A stretch of 64,000 nt of DNA, from NCBI GenBank assembly GCA_021205695.1, contig JAJPXB010000019.1:22544-86543 (forward strand), given 5' to 3'. Below, piece by piece: positions 1 through 11,234 of this stretch; position 1 is the first letter of the stretch; every line of letters begins with the position of its first letter. The DNA comes from Clostridiales bacterium. Its GTDB lineage: Bacteria; Bacillota; Clostridia; Oscillospirales; Oscillospiraceae. A model generated the notes under the pieces. The model saw only the letters and a list, made by a program, of their open reading frames with translations. It did no database searches and was not told where the DNA came from. The position numbers were made by a program, and so were the translations under genes.

Positions 1-75
1 TCCGCCGGACGAATCGGCTGTAAAGCAGTCAGCAGTGTCCAGCCCGCATCCCGCTGCCGCACGGGGAAGTCGTTT

Positions 76-116
76 CGGGATGCAACACCGTTTTTGCGGC
101 GGGCATCCCGTTTTTT
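76..116 (+). terminator. Intrinsic terminator / possible attenuator upstream of folT-like gene
   Basis: CGGGATGC(76-83)...GCATCCCG(103-110) followed by TTTTTT(111-116). Confidence 0.75.
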
Positions 117-143
117 GCTCTGTGTGGCCCTGCCAGAAAAGGA

Positions 144-767
144 GTGTCACCCGTGAGAGAGCATGAGAGAAAAGACGGCCTGTTCGCCGCCTCCGCCCGG
201 TGGCTGAGAGAGCCCAGAGCGTTGGCGCTCGCGGCCCTGTTTGTGGCCATCAGCGTCACTCTGGACCTGCTGAACATCCGCATCCAGATCACCCCACAGC
301 TCCGCATCACCTTCGGCTATCTGTGCGACGCCTCCATTGGGATGCTGTTCGGCCCGGTGGTGGGCATGGCGGCGGGGGTGTGTACCGACGTGCTGGGCTA
401 CCTGATGAACACCGGGGGCGGGGCCTATTTCCCCGGCTACACCCTGACGGCCATCGCCGGAGGACTGATTTACGGCGTGGTGCTCTGCCGCCCGTCAGAG
501 CGGAAGGGGTTCCGTCTGCTCCGGTGCTTTATCGCCAAAGGGCTGATCAATTTGCTGTGTAATATGCTGCTCAACACCTTCTGGCTCTCTCTGACCGGTG
601 GGGACGGGTTTTTGGCGCTGCTGCCCCTCCGGGCGGTGAAAAACGCCCTCCTGTGGCCGGTCGAGAGCGTGCTTCTCTATTTCGTGCTGGAGGCGGTGCT
701 CCGTATCAGCCTTCGGTTCCCCGCCCTCCGGCAGGCGCCCGGGGGAGGTGTCCGCCATGACCTATGA
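144..767 (+). CDS. folT: Folate-type ECF transporter S component (QueT/FolT-like membrane protein)
   Basis: ORF 207 aa; hydrophobic S-component-like sequence (LRITFGYLCDASIGMLFGPVVGMAAGVCTDVLGY); overlaps folC. Confidence 0.75.
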   Translation: MSPVREHERKDGLFAASARWLREPRALALAALFVAISVTLDLLNIRIQITPQLRITFGYLCDASIGMLFGPVVGMAAGVCTDVLGYLMNTGGGAYFPGYTLTAIAGGLIYGVVLCRPSERKGFRLLRCFIAKGLINLLCNMLLNTFWLSLTGGDGFLALLPLRAVKNALLWPVESVLLYFVLEAVLRISLRFPALRQAPGGGVRHDL

Positions 768-2031
768 GGAGGCGCTGGCCTACATCCACTCCACCCACTG
801 GCAGGGGAAGCGTCCTGGCCTGAACCGGGTGCGGGAACTGCTGGGGCGGCTGGGCGATCCCCAGCAGCGGCTCCGGTTCGTCCATGTGGCGGGCACCAAC
901 GGCAAGGGCTCCGTCTGCGCCTGTATGGCCTCCGTTTTGCAGGCGGCGGGCTACCGGACAGGGTGCTTCACCTCCCCCTTTCTGGAGCGGTTCAACGAGC
1001 GGTTCCAGATCGACGGCGTGCCCATCTCTGACGAGGCCCTGTGCCGCCTGACGGAGCGGGTCCGCCCCGCCGCCGACCAAATGGAGGACGCCCCCAACGA
1101 GTTCGACCTGATCACCGCCCTGGCCCTGGTCTGGTTTGCGGATGAGGGGTGCGACATCGTGGTGCTGGAGGTGGGCCTGGGGGGCACATTGGACCCCACC
1201 AACGTCATCGACTGCCCTGACCTGGCGGTGATCACCGCCCTGGGGCTGGACCACACCCGGCAGCTGGGAGACACCCTCCCGGAGATCGCCGGGGCCAAGG
1301 CGGGCATCATCAAGCCGGGGGGACAGGTGGTCTACTACGGCGGGGCGCCCGAGGCCGATGAGGTCGTCCGGCGGGTCTGCCGGGAGCAGGGGGCGGCGCT
1401 GACCGTTCCGGACTGGTCCCGGCTGGAGGTGCTGGCCTGGGAGCCGGACTGCACCCTGATGTCCTATGACGGGCTGGACGGACTCCGTCTCCCCCTGCTG
1501 GCGGCCTACCAGCCCCGGAACGCCGCCCTGGCGGTCACCGGGGCCAGGCTGCTCCGAGACCGGGGCTGGCACATCCCGGAAGCGGCCATCCGGCAGGGCA
1601 TCGAGACGGTGCGCTGGCCGGGGCGGTTCGAGCTGCTCCGACGGGAGCCCCCCTTTCTCCTGGACGGCGCTCACAATCCCCAGGGCGTCCGGGCCACGGC
1701 GGAGAGCCTGCGGCTCCGGTATCCGGGGCGGCGGTTCGTCTTTCTCATGGGGGTCATGGCGGACAAGGACGCCGCCTCCATGATCGCGCCCCTGGCGCCC
1801 CTGGCGGAGGAGTTCGTCACGGTGACGCCCCCCTCTCCCCGCTCTCTCCCGGCAGATACGCTGGCAGAGGAAATCCGACGCCGCACGGGATTGCCTGCAC
1901 GGGCCTGCGGCTCCATAGAGGAGGGGGTGGAGCTCGCTCTGGGCCGGTGCAGACCCGATACGGGGGTCTGCGCCCTGGGCAGCCTCTACTTCTCCGCCGC
2001 CATCCGTCAGGCGGCGAACGCACGGTTCTGA
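757..2031 (+). CDS. folC: Bifunctional folylpolyglutamate synthase/dihydrofolate synthase
   Basis: HVAGTNGKGSVCA P-loop, FTSPFLERFNERF, LDGAHNPQG motifs; start at 748 or 757. Confidence 0.93.
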   Translation: MTYEEALAYIHSTHWQGKRPGLNRVRELLGRLGDPQQRLRFVHVAGTNGKGSVCACMASVLQAAGYRTGCFTSPFLERFNERFQIDGVPISDEALCRLTERVRPAADQMEDAPNEFDLITALALVWFADEGCDIVVLEVGLGGTLDPTNVIDCPDLAVITALGLDHTRQLGDTLPEIAGAKAGIIKPGGQVVYYGGAPEADEVVRRVCREQGAALTVPDWSRLEVLAWEPDCTLMSYDGLDGLRLPLLAAYQPRNAALAVTGARLLRDRGWHIPEAAIRQGIETVRWPGRFELLRREPPFLLDGAHNPQGVRATAESLRLRYPGRRFVFLMGVMADKDAASMIAPLAPLAEEFVTVTPPSPRSLPADTLAEEIRRRTGLPARACGSIEEGVELALGRCRPDTGVCALGSLYFSAAIRQAANARF

Positions 2032-2080
2032 GGCCGCTGGCACAGCGCTGCCCGTTTTCAGCCTGATTTTAGCAGTCCTC

Positions 2081-2115
2081 CGGCCCGTCTGATATGTCAG
2101 ACGGGCCGCTTTTTT
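2081..2115 (+). terminator. Intrinsic terminator after folC
   Basis: CGGCCCGTCTGatatgtCAGACGGGCCG then TTTTTT. Confidence 0.85.
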
Positions 2116-2195
2116 GTGGGAAGCGCCGACCATTCCCTGTTTTTTCCTGGGTTTGGGCGGCTTTTTTGTTCACAAACTATTTATACTTTCTCCTA

Positions 2196-2224
2196 TTGAC
2201 AATCCGGACCCTGGGTGCTATAGT
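2196..2224 (+). promoter_or_regulatory. SigmaA-type promoter of hrcA operon
   Basis: TTGACA(2196-2201)-17 bp-TATAGT(2219-2224). Confidence 0.85.
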
Positions 2225-2228
2225 ATCA

Positions 2229-2255
2229 TTAGCACTCAGGGAAACGGAGTGCTAA
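2229..2255 (+). promoter_or_regulatory. CIRCE element (HrcA operator)
   Basis: Perfect TTAGCACTC-N9-GAGTGCTAA. Confidence 0.98.
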
Positions 2256-2282
2256 AACAAAAGACGAGCATTCAAATACGAG

Positions 2283-3398
2283 GTGAGACGATTGGCACTG
2301 ACGGAACGGCGCAGGAAGATCCTGCGGGTAGTGGTGGAAAACTACATCGAGACGGCGGAGCCCATCGGCTCCAAGGCCATTGCGGAAAAGGCTCAGCTCA
2401 CCTGCTCCTCCGCCACCATACGGAATGAGCTGGCAGCGCTGGAGCGGGAGGGCTACCTGGAGCAGCCCCATACCTCCGCCGGGCGCATCCCATCCCCGCA
2501 GGGCTACCGGCTCTACGTCAACGAGCTGATGGAGCAGCATAAGCTGTCCCTTCAGGAGACGGAGCGGATCAACGCGGCCCTGGACGGCAAGATGCAGGAG
2601 CTGGATCGGGTCATCGATCAGGCGGGCCGCCTGGTCAGCCAGATGACCAACTATCCGGCCTTCTCCCTGGCGGGGGGCGGCGATCAGATCACCATCACCC
2701 GGTTCGACCTGCTGATGGTGGACAAGAGCTCCTTTATCGCAGTGGTCATGGCCAGCAACAACGCCGTGAAGAACAAGCTGATCCATCTCCCCACCGACAT
2801 CACCGAGCCACAGCTCCAGCTGCTCAACACCCTGCTGAACACCACCTTTACAGGCAAGAGCCTCTCTGAGCTGAATCCGGAGCTGATGCGGGTGGCGGAG
2901 AAGGCCGCAGGCTCCTCCTACGGGCTGATCTCCCTGGTTGTATCCTTCGCCATGGATGTGCTGGAGGAGCTGGGACACAGCACCGTGCGCACCTCCGGCG
3001 TGGGACACCTGCTGGAGAGCCCGGAGTACCAGGACATCGATAAGGCGCATAAGCTGATGACCTATCTGTCCGACGAGCCGGAGTTCTCCAAGCTGTCCGC
3101 CCCCATGCTCCAGAGCGACGCGGACACCAAGATCCTCATCGGACCGGAGAACGTGGCGGAGGAGCTGAAGGATACCAGCGTGGTTTTGGCCAGCTACGAC
3201 ATCGGAGAGGGCATGAAGGGCGTCATCGGCGTCGTCGGCCCCACCCGGATGGATTACGCCAAGGTGACCGCCAAGCTGTCCTACCTGGCGGACAACCTGA
3301 GCAAGATGTTCAGCAGTCCGCAGCAGAGCCAGCTCCCCCAGAAGCGGGAGGCTCCGGCCCTGAATCCGCCAAAAGAACCGGCGGGCGAAGATCACTAG
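2283..3398 (+). CDS. hrcA: Heat-inducible transcriptional repressor HrcA
   Basis: RRRKILRVVVENYIETAEPIGSKAIAE N-terminus; downstream of CIRCE; GTG start. Confidence 0.96.
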   Translation: MRRLALTERRRKILRVVVENYIETAEPIGSKAIAEKAQLTCSSATIRNELAALEREGYLEQPHTSAGRIPSPQGYRLYVNELMEQHKLSLQETERINAALDGKMQELDRVIDQAGRLVSQMTNYPAFSLAGGGDQITITRFDLLMVDKSSFIAVVMASNNAVKNKLIHLPTDITEPQLQLLNTLLNTTFTGKSLSELNPELMRVAEKAAGSSYGLISLVVSFAMDVLEELGHSTVRTSGVGHLLESPEYQDIDKAHKLMTYLSDEPEFSKLSAPMLQSDADTKILIGPENVAEELKDTSVVLASYDIGEGMKGVIGVVGPTRMDYAKVTAKLSYLADNLSKMFSSPQQSQLPQKREAPALNPPKEPAGEDH

Positions 3399-3418
3399 TT
3401 TGAAGGAGACCGCAGCAT

Positions 3419-4009
3419 ATGAGCAAAAAGGAAAAAGAGTCTCAGACCACCGCCCCGGAGCAGGAGCCCCAGGAGGAGGTCAAGCAGGAGACTCCCACCG
3501 AGGAGACAGCCGGGCAGGAGGAAACCCCCAAGAAGGAGGAAGCTCCCAAAAAGGAGGAGGCCGCCGCCCCCGACCCGGTGGAGAGCCTGAAAAAGGATCT
3601 GGCCGCCAAAGAGGATCAGCTCCTCCGTCTGGCCGCCGAGTACGACAACTTCCGCCGCCGTTCCGTGCGGGAGAAGTCGGAGGCCTATGTCAAGGCCAAG
3701 GCGGACGCCGCGGAAAAGTTCCTCCCCGTCTACGACAACCTGGAGCGCGCCCTGAACCAGGGGACCGAGGACCAGGCGTTTCTGAAGGGGGTGGAGATGA
3801 CCATGAACCAGCTGGTCAAGGTGCTGGAGTCCCTGGACATCCACAAGATCGACGCCCTGGGCAAGCCCTTCGACCCCAACTTCCACGACGCCGTGATGCA
3901 CACGGAGGACGAGAGCGTGGGAGAAAATGTGGTCACGCAGGTGTTCCAGACCGGCTTTATCATGGGCGATCGGGTCATCCGCCACGCCATGGTCCAGGTG
4001 GCCAACTGA
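3419..4009 (+). CDS. grpE: Nucleotide exchange factor GrpE
   Basis: AAEYDNFRRR...KFLPVYDNLERAL, between hrcA and dnaK. Confidence 0.96.
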   Translation: MSKKEKESQTTAPEQEPQEEVKQETPTEETAGQEETPKKEEAPKKEEAAAPDPVESLKKDLAAKEDQLLRLAAEYDNFRRRSVREKSEAYVKAKADAAEKFLPVYDNLERALNQGTEDQAFLKGVEMTMNQLVKVLESLDIHKIDALGKPFDPNFHDAVMHTEDESVGENVVTQVFQTGFIMGDRVIRHAMVQVAN

Positions 4010-4047
4010 CAATACGCACCTTCGCCGCCAGGGGCGGCTGAGGATAG

Positions 4048-5979
<1,932 letters not shown>

Positions 5980-6006
5980 AGCGGAACCCCACAATGTAAA
6001 AGCGAA

Positions 6007-6037
6007 CCGGGCGTGGCAGATGACCTGTCACGCCCGG
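6007..6037 (+). other. dnaK-dnaJ intercistronic hairpin
   Basis: CCGGGCGTG(6007-6015)...CACGCCCGG(6029-6037) perfect 9-bp inverted repeat, no following T tract. Confidence 0.6.
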
Positions 6038-6088
6038 AACGACGGTATTATATAGTCGGTATATCAATGCCATTAGGAAGTGAACAGC

Positions 6089-7246
6089 ATGGCAGATAAA
6101 CAGGATTATTATGAGGCGCTGGGCCTGGATCGCTCCGCCTCCCAGGACGAGATTAAGCGGGCTTACCGGAAGCTGGCCCGGAAATATCACCCCGACATGA
6201 ACCCCGGCGACAAGGAAGCCGAGGCCAGGTTCAAGGAGGTCAACGAGGCATATGAGGTCCTCTCCGACGAGGACAAGAAGGCCCGGTATGACCAATACGG
6301 CTTCGCCGGAGTGGACCCCAACTACGGGGCCGGAGGCGCAGGCTATGGCGACTTCACCGGCGACGTGGATCTGGGAGATATCTTCAACTCCTTCTTTGGC
6401 GGCGGCTTCGGCGGCGGCTTTGGCGGCGGCAGCGGCTCTGCCCGGCGCAATGCGCCCCGAAAGGGGCAGAACCTCCGGGCCAGCGTTCGCCTGACCTTCG
6501 AGGAGGCCGCGTTCGGCTGTGAGAAGGACATCTCCTTCTCCCGGGTGGAGAGCTGCCCTGACTGTCATGGCTCCGGCTGTGCCAACGGCACCTCGCCGGA
6601 GACGTGCCCCAACTGCCGGGGCACCGGGACGGTGCAGGTGCAGCAGCGGACGCCCTTCGGCGTCATGTCCAGCACCCAGCCCTGCGGCCAGTGCGGCGGC
6701 ACGGGCAAGATCATCAAGAATCCCTGCCCCAAGTGCAAGGGCAAGGGCGCCATTCGCCGGAACCTGACCCGAAAATTCAAGGTGCCCAGAGGCATCGACG
6801 ACGGGCAGGCGTTCTCCGTCCCCAACGAGGGACACGCCGGACAGAACGGCGGCCCCAACGGCGATCTGCTGGTCAGCGTGGAGCTCATCCCCCATCCCTA
6901 CTTTGAGCGGGACGGCTACGACGTCTACTACACCCAGACCGTCTCCTATGCCCAGGCAGTCCTGGGCTCGGAGCTGGAGATCCCCACCATAGACGGCAAT
7001 GTGCGCTACACCCTCCCCGCCGGCTTCCAGCCGGAGCGGCCGATCCGCCTGCGGGGAAAAGGTATATACAAGGTCAACAGCGAAAACCGGGGCGACCAGT
7101 ATGTCACTGTCAAGGTTCAGATCCCCACCAACCTGAACCGGGAGCAGAAGGAGGCCCTCCGGGCCTTCGACGAGGCCATGACCGGAAAGAGCGGCGCAGA
7201 CGAGGAAAAGGAAAACTTCTTCTTCGGCAAGAAAAAGAAGCACTGA
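6089..7246 (+). CDS. dnaJ: Molecular chaperone DnaJ
   Basis: J domain with HPD; Gly-rich region; four CxxCxGxG-type repeats. Confidence 0.98.
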   Translation: MADKQDYYEALGLDRSASQDEIKRAYRKLARKYHPDMNPGDKEAEARFKEVNEAYEVLSDEDKKARYDQYGFAGVDPNYGAGGAGYGDFTGDVDLGDIFNSFFGGGFGGGFGGGSGSARRNAPRKGQNLRASVRLTFEEAAFGCEKDISFSRVESCPDCHGSGCANGTSPETCPNCRGTGTVQVQQRTPFGVMSSTQPCGQCGGTGKIIKNPCPKCKGKGAIRRNLTRKFKVPRGIDDGQAFSVPNEGHAGQNGGPNGDLLVSVELIPHPYFERDGYDVYYTQTVSYAQAVLGSELEIPTIDGNVRYTLPAGFQPERPIRLRGKGIYKVNSENRGDQYVTVKVQIPTNLNREQKEALRAFDEAMTGKSGADEEKENFFFGKKKKH

Positions 7247-7276
7247 GCGCCACCCGAAAAACAGCATAAAAGCGTG

Positions 7277-7323
7277 ATTGCCCCCTCCGAAGCGGTTTCC
7301 CCTGTTTCGGAGGGGGCAATTTC
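7277..7323 (+). terminator. Intrinsic terminator after dnaJ
   Basis: ATTGCCCCCTCCGAA...TTCGGAGGGGGCAATTT. Confidence 0.8.
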
Positions 7324-7353
7324 TGTCCGGCCTCTTAAAATTGCCGGTTCCGA

Positions 7354-7392
7354 TTGACAGAAGGGCCAGATTGTATTATTATCTTAATACAA
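7354..7392 (+). promoter_or_regulatory. Promoter with overlapping palindromic operator for GntR/ABC operon
   Basis: TTGACA(7354-7359)-17-TATTAT(7377-7382); inverted repeat TTGTATTA(7371-7378)/TAATACAA(7385-7392). Confidence 0.7.
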
Positions 7393-7416
7393 TAACAGAA
7401 AAAGAGGGCGATATCC

Positions 7417-7812
7417 ATGCCGTGGAGGTTCCAAAGCGACACCCCCATCTATTTGCAGGCCGCGGAGGTCATCCGGCTGCGCATCCTCACCGGGGAATAT
7501 CCCCCGGGCAGCCACGTCCCCTCGGTTCGGGACCTGGCCCAGGAGGCCGCCGTCAACCCCAACACCATGCAGCGGGCGCTGAGCCTGCTGGAGGAACAGG
7601 GACTGCTCTGCACCCAGCGCACGGCGGGGCGAACGGTGACGGAGTGCGACGAGCGCATCCGTTTTCTCCGTCTGAAGCAGGCCCGCAGCTATGTGACTGC
7701 CTGCCGACGGCAGCTGGCCCGGCTGGGCTTCTCCTCGGAGGAGATACAGGCTATGCTTCGGGAATGGAACGACGGCGCCGCCCCGGACGGGGAGAACGAC
7801 AAGGAGGAGTGA
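7417..7812 (+). CDS. GntR-family transcriptional regulator (YtrA type)
   Basis: IYLQAAEVIRLRILTGEYPPGSHVPSVRDLAQEAAVNPNTMQRALSLLEEQGLL wHTH. Confidence 0.93.
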   Translation: MPWRFQSDTPIYLQAAEVIRLRILTGEYPPGSHVPSVRDLAQEAAVNPNTMQRALSLLEEQGLLCTQRTAGRTVTECDERIRFLRLKQARSYVTACRRQLARLGFSSEEIQAMLREWNDGAAPDGENDKEE

Positions 7813-7817
7813 CTGAC

Positions 7818-8522
7818 ATGACAGAACAACCCATCCTGACCTGCAAAGGGCTCGCCAAGCGCTACGGCAGGAGAGAGGTGCTCCGGGAGCTGGATCTGGC
7901 GCTGCCCCGGGGGCGCATTATCGGTCTGCTGGGGCCAAACGGGGCGGGCAAGACCACCCTCATCAAGCTGATCTGCGGGCTGCTGACCCCGGACGGCGGC
8001 AGCATCTCAGTGGCCGGGCATCCCGTGGGGCCGGAGAGCAAGGCGGTGGTGAGCTACCTCCCGGAGCGGCCTTTTTTGGGCAAGTGGATGACGGTGCGCG
8101 ACAGCCTCGGCCTGTTCCGGGACTTTTACGCCGACTTTGACCGGGCCAAAGCGGAGGATATGCTGGCCCGGCTGGGGGTGGACGCCGGAGCCCGGCTGAC
8201 CACCCTCTCCAAGGGGACGCTGGAAAAGGTGCATCTGGTGCTGGTGATGAGCCGGAACGCCCAGCTCTATGTGCTGGACGAGCCCATCGGCGGGGTGGAC
8301 CCGGCGGCCCGGGACTTTATCCTCTCCACGATCCTGACCAACTACAACGAGGCGGGGAGCATCCTCATCTCCACCCACCTCATCGCCGACGTGGAGACGG
8401 TGCTGGACGAGGTGCTGTTCCTGAAAGACGGTTCCATCGTCCTCCACGACACCGTGGACCACATTCGGGAGGAGCGGGGGACCAGCGTGGACGGACTGTT
8501 CCGGGAGGTGTTCAAATGCTGA
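7818..8522 (+). CDS. ABC transporter ATP-binding protein
   Basis: Walker A GPNGAGKTT; start MTEQPILTCKGL; listed ORF extends spuriously upstream. Confidence 0.93.
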   Translation: MTEQPILTCKGLAKRYGRREVLRELDLALPRGRIIGLLGPNGAGKTTLIKLICGLLTPDGGSISVAGHPVGPESKAVVSYLPERPFLGKWMTVRDSLGLFRDFYADFDRAKAEDMLARLGVDAGARLTTLSKGTLEKVHLVLVMSRNAQLYVLDEPIGGVDPAARDFILSTILTNYNEAGSILISTHLIADVETVLDEVLFLKDGSIVLHDTVDHIREERGTSVDGLFREVFKC

Positions 8523-9283
8523 GCAAGCTGTTAAAATATGAGTTCAAATCCACCTGCCGGATGTTCGGCCTGGTCTACGCGGTGCTGGTGCTGCTGTGCC
8601 TGCTGACCGGGACCTCGGACCACATCTTTGACGACATGGGCGGCGACGTCTCTGTCGTTCAGGTGCTGCTCCTCATCACCGTGCTGTTCTTCTGCGCCGT
8701 CATCCTCATCACCACCGTATTGAATATCCAGCGGTTTTACAGCGGCACCTTCCGGGAGGAGGGCTATCTCCTCCACACCCTGCCCGTTCGCCCCTGGCAG
8801 ATCCTGGCGGGGAAGTGCATCCCCGCCCTGCTGTGGACGATGGCCTCCGGAGCGGTCATGGTGTTCTCCCTGCTGTTGCTGCTCCTGACCAGCTCCGGCA
8901 TCTCCGGCGTGGACTGGAGCGAGGTGTACGACTTCCTGGCGGAGCTGTTCTCTGACGGGCAGAACGTGGCGACGATGGCGCGGGGCGGGATAATGCTGCT
9001 GGCCATGCTCCTGGCGGCCATACTCCAGGTCTACGCCAGCATCTCCCTGGGGCAGCTGCTGCCCGCCCACCGGACGGCGGGCGCGGTGGCGGTCTGGTTC
9101 GGGCTCAGCGTGGCGGAGAACTGGACGGCGGCCCTCACGCTCCAGACCTCCGTCACTGTGGAGAACGGAATCGTGTATATGAGAGCGGGAATCGTCTGGT
9201 ATACGGTCTTTTATCTGGTCTGGAGCGCGGTGTTCTGGGCGGCGACCCAGTGGGTGCTGACAGCGCGGCTCAACCTGGAGTGA
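8516..9283 (+). CDS. ABC transporter permease
   Basis: Multi-TM protein overlapping the ATPase gene. Confidence 0.75.
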   Translation: MLSKLLKYEFKSTCRMFGLVYAVLVLLCLLTGTSDHIFDDMGGDVSVVQVLLLITVLFFCAVILITTVLNIQRFYSGTFREEGYLLHTLPVRPWQILAGKCIPALLWTMASGAVMVFSLLLLLLTSSGISGVDWSEVYDFLAELFSDGQNVATMARGGIMLLAMLLAAILQVYASISLGQLLPAHRTAGAVAVWFGLSVAENWTAALTLQTSVTVENGIVYMRAGIVWYTVFYLVWSAVFWAATQWVLTARLNLE

Positions 9284-9310
9284 CCGGGCGGGGAAATCTC
9301 CCTTTCCCAT

Positions 9311-9339
9311 TTGACACCGCCGTTCCGCCGTGATACCAT
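9311..9339 (+). promoter_or_regulatory. Promoter of asnA
   Basis: TTGACA(9311-9316)-17-TACCAT(9334-9339). Confidence 0.65.
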
Positions 9340-9406
9340 AAGGGGCAGTAAGCGGGCAGAGGGATCTGCCCAAATGAGAGCGCAAAGAGAAACGGAGCTA
9401 TCTGCT

Positions 9407-10423
9407 ATGTCCAATCTGAACTGTATCCCCCAGGGTTATACCCCGATTTTGAATCTGTACGACACCCAGAAGGCCATCGGCCTTATCAAGCGGCTGTTTG
9501 AGGATCACCTCTGCGGCGCCCTGAATCTGCGGCGGGTTTCCGCCCCCCTGTTCGTGGAGGCCGCCTCCGGCCTGAACGACGATCTGAACGGGGTGGAGCG
9601 GCCCGTCTCCTTCGATATCCCCTTCACCGGGCGGGACGCCCAAGTGGTCCACTCCCTGGCCAAGTGGAAGCGGATGGCTCTGTACCGCTTCGGCTTCCAT
9701 GTGGGCACCGGCCTGGTCACTGACATGAACGCCATCCGCCGGGACGAGGAACTGGACAATCTCCACTCGGTCTATGTGGATCAGTGGGACTGGGAAAAGG
9801 TGATCGCTCCCCGGGACCGGACGGAGGAATATCTCCACACGGTGGTGCGCTCCATCGTCCGGGCCATATGCGACACCCAGAACATCCTGCGCAACGTCTA
9901 CGGCCAGATGTGCGCCGTGGCGCCCCTCTGCGACAAGGTGACCTTCATCTCCAGCCAGGAGCTGGAGGACCTCTACCCCGACCTGACCCCCAAGGAGCGG
10001 GAGAACCGGTTCGTCCGGCAGTATAAGACGGTGTTCGTCAGTCAGATCGGCGCGCCGCTCCGCTCCGGCAAGCCCCACGACGGCCGCGCCCCGGACTATG
10101 ACGACTGGAGCCTGAACGGGGATATCCTGTTCTGGAACGAGGTGCTGGGCTGCTCCTTCGAGGTGTCGTCCATGGGCATCCGGGTGGACCCGGAGGCGCT
10201 GGACCGCCAGCTCACCGCTGCAGGCTGTGACGACCGCCGGGAGCTGATGTTCCACAAAATGCTCTTAAACGGCGAGCTGCCCCAGACCATCGGCGGCGGC
10301 ATCGGCCAGTCCCGGCTGTGTATGCTCCTGCTGGGCAAGGCGCACATCGGCGAGGTGCAGTCCTCCGTCTGGGACCCGGAGACCGTCCAGGCTTGCCGGG
10401 AGGCGGCGGTGCCGCTGCTGTAA
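9407..10423 (+). CDS. asnA: Aspartate--ammonia ligase
   Basis: LRRVSAPLFVEAASGLNDDLNGVERPVSFDI; LPQTIGGGIGQSRLCMLLL. Confidence 0.97.
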   Translation: MSNLNCIPQGYTPILNLYDTQKAIGLIKRLFEDHLCGALNLRRVSAPLFVEAASGLNDDLNGVERPVSFDIPFTGRDAQVVHSLAKWKRMALYRFGFHVGTGLVTDMNAIRRDEELDNLHSVYVDQWDWEKVIAPRDRTEEYLHTVVRSIVRAICDTQNILRNVYGQMCAVAPLCDKVTFISSQELEDLYPDLTPKERENRFVRQYKTVFVSQIGAPLRSGKPHDGRAPDYDDWSLNGDILFWNEVLGCSFEVSSMGIRVDPEALDRQLTAAGCDDRRELMFHKMLLNGELPQTIGGGIGQSRLCMLLLGKAHIGEVQSSVWDPETVQACREAAVPLL

Positions 10424-10424
10424 G

Positions 10425-11117
10425 GTGGAGCCCATCACGGCCCAGCTGGGGGCCTGGTCGGAGATCGCCGCCCCCATGCTCCGGGAGGACTGGTGCAAGG
10501 CGCTCTTTGACCGGGTGGAGACGGCCTATGCCGGCGCCAAACCGGTCTATCCCCCCAGAGAGCAGCTGTTCACCGCCCTGCGCCTGACCCCGCCGGAGGC
10601 GGTGCGTTGCGTCATTCTGGGGCAGGACCCCTATCCCGGCCCGGGGCAGGCCCACGGCCTGGCCTTCTCCGTCCAGCCCGGAGTGGCGGTTCCCCGGTCG
10701 CTGCGGAACATCTATCTGGAGATGGAGTCCGACCTGGGCATCCCCCCCGCCGCCACCGGGAGCCTGCTCCCCTGGGCGGAGCGGGGCGTGCTGCTGCTCA
10801 ACAATGTCCTCACCGTCTACGGCGGCGAGGCGGACAGCCACAAGGGCTGGGGATGGGAGCGGTTCACCGCCGGGCTCCTCCTGGCCCTGCGGGAGCAGCC
10901 CCGGCCCATGGCCTTCGTTCTCTGGGGCCGAAACGCCCAGACCAAGGGGCGGGAGGCCCGCATTATGGAGAGCCCCTATCCCCGGCTGGTGCTCTCCTCC
11001 GCCCATCCCAGCCCTCTGTCCGCTCGGCGGGGCTTCTTCGGCTCCCGGCCCTTCAGCCAGGTAAACCGTTTTCTGGAGTCCCACGGAGAGCCGGGGATCG
11101 ACTGGCGGCTGGAATGA
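10425..11117 (+). CDS. ung: Uracil-DNA glycosylase family 1
   Basis: VILGQDPYPGPGQAHGLAFSV; SSAHPSPLSARRGFFGSRPFSQVN. Confidence 0.96.
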   Translation: MEPITAQLGAWSEIAAPMLREDWCKALFDRVETAYAGAKPVYPPREQLFTALRLTPPEAVRCVILGQDPYPGPGQAHGLAFSVQPGVAVPRSLRNIYLEMESDLGIPPAATGSLLPWAERGVLLLNNVLTVYGGEADSHKGWGWERFTAGLLLALREQPRPMAFVLWGRNAQTKGREARIMESPYPRLVLSSAHPSPLSARRGFFGSRPFSQVNRFLESHGEPGIDWRLE

Positions 11118-11135
11118 TTCCCTGTTAGTTTACAT

Positions 11136-11174
11136 AACTACGCCCTGGCGTTCATCGCCAGGGCGTAGTTTTTA
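11136..11174 (+). terminator. Intrinsic terminator after ung
   Basis: ACTACGCCCTGGCGttcatCGCCAGGGCGTAGTTTTTATT. Confidence 0.85.
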
Positions 11175-11234
11175 TTCGTTCTCCGGGCATCCAAACGCCT
11201 GCGCGCAGGCGCTTGGGGCGTCACGGGAATGTCC

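Noticed and set aside
1-143. Canonical THF-I riboswitch upstream of folT
   Set aside because: Conserved THF aptamer strings not recognisable on the + strand; kept only as an attenuator-like leader.
7278-7817. N-terminal extension of the ABC ATPase ORF
   Set aside because: Overlaps the GntR gene in another frame; real start with RBS (AAGGAGGAGTGACTGAC) is at 7818.
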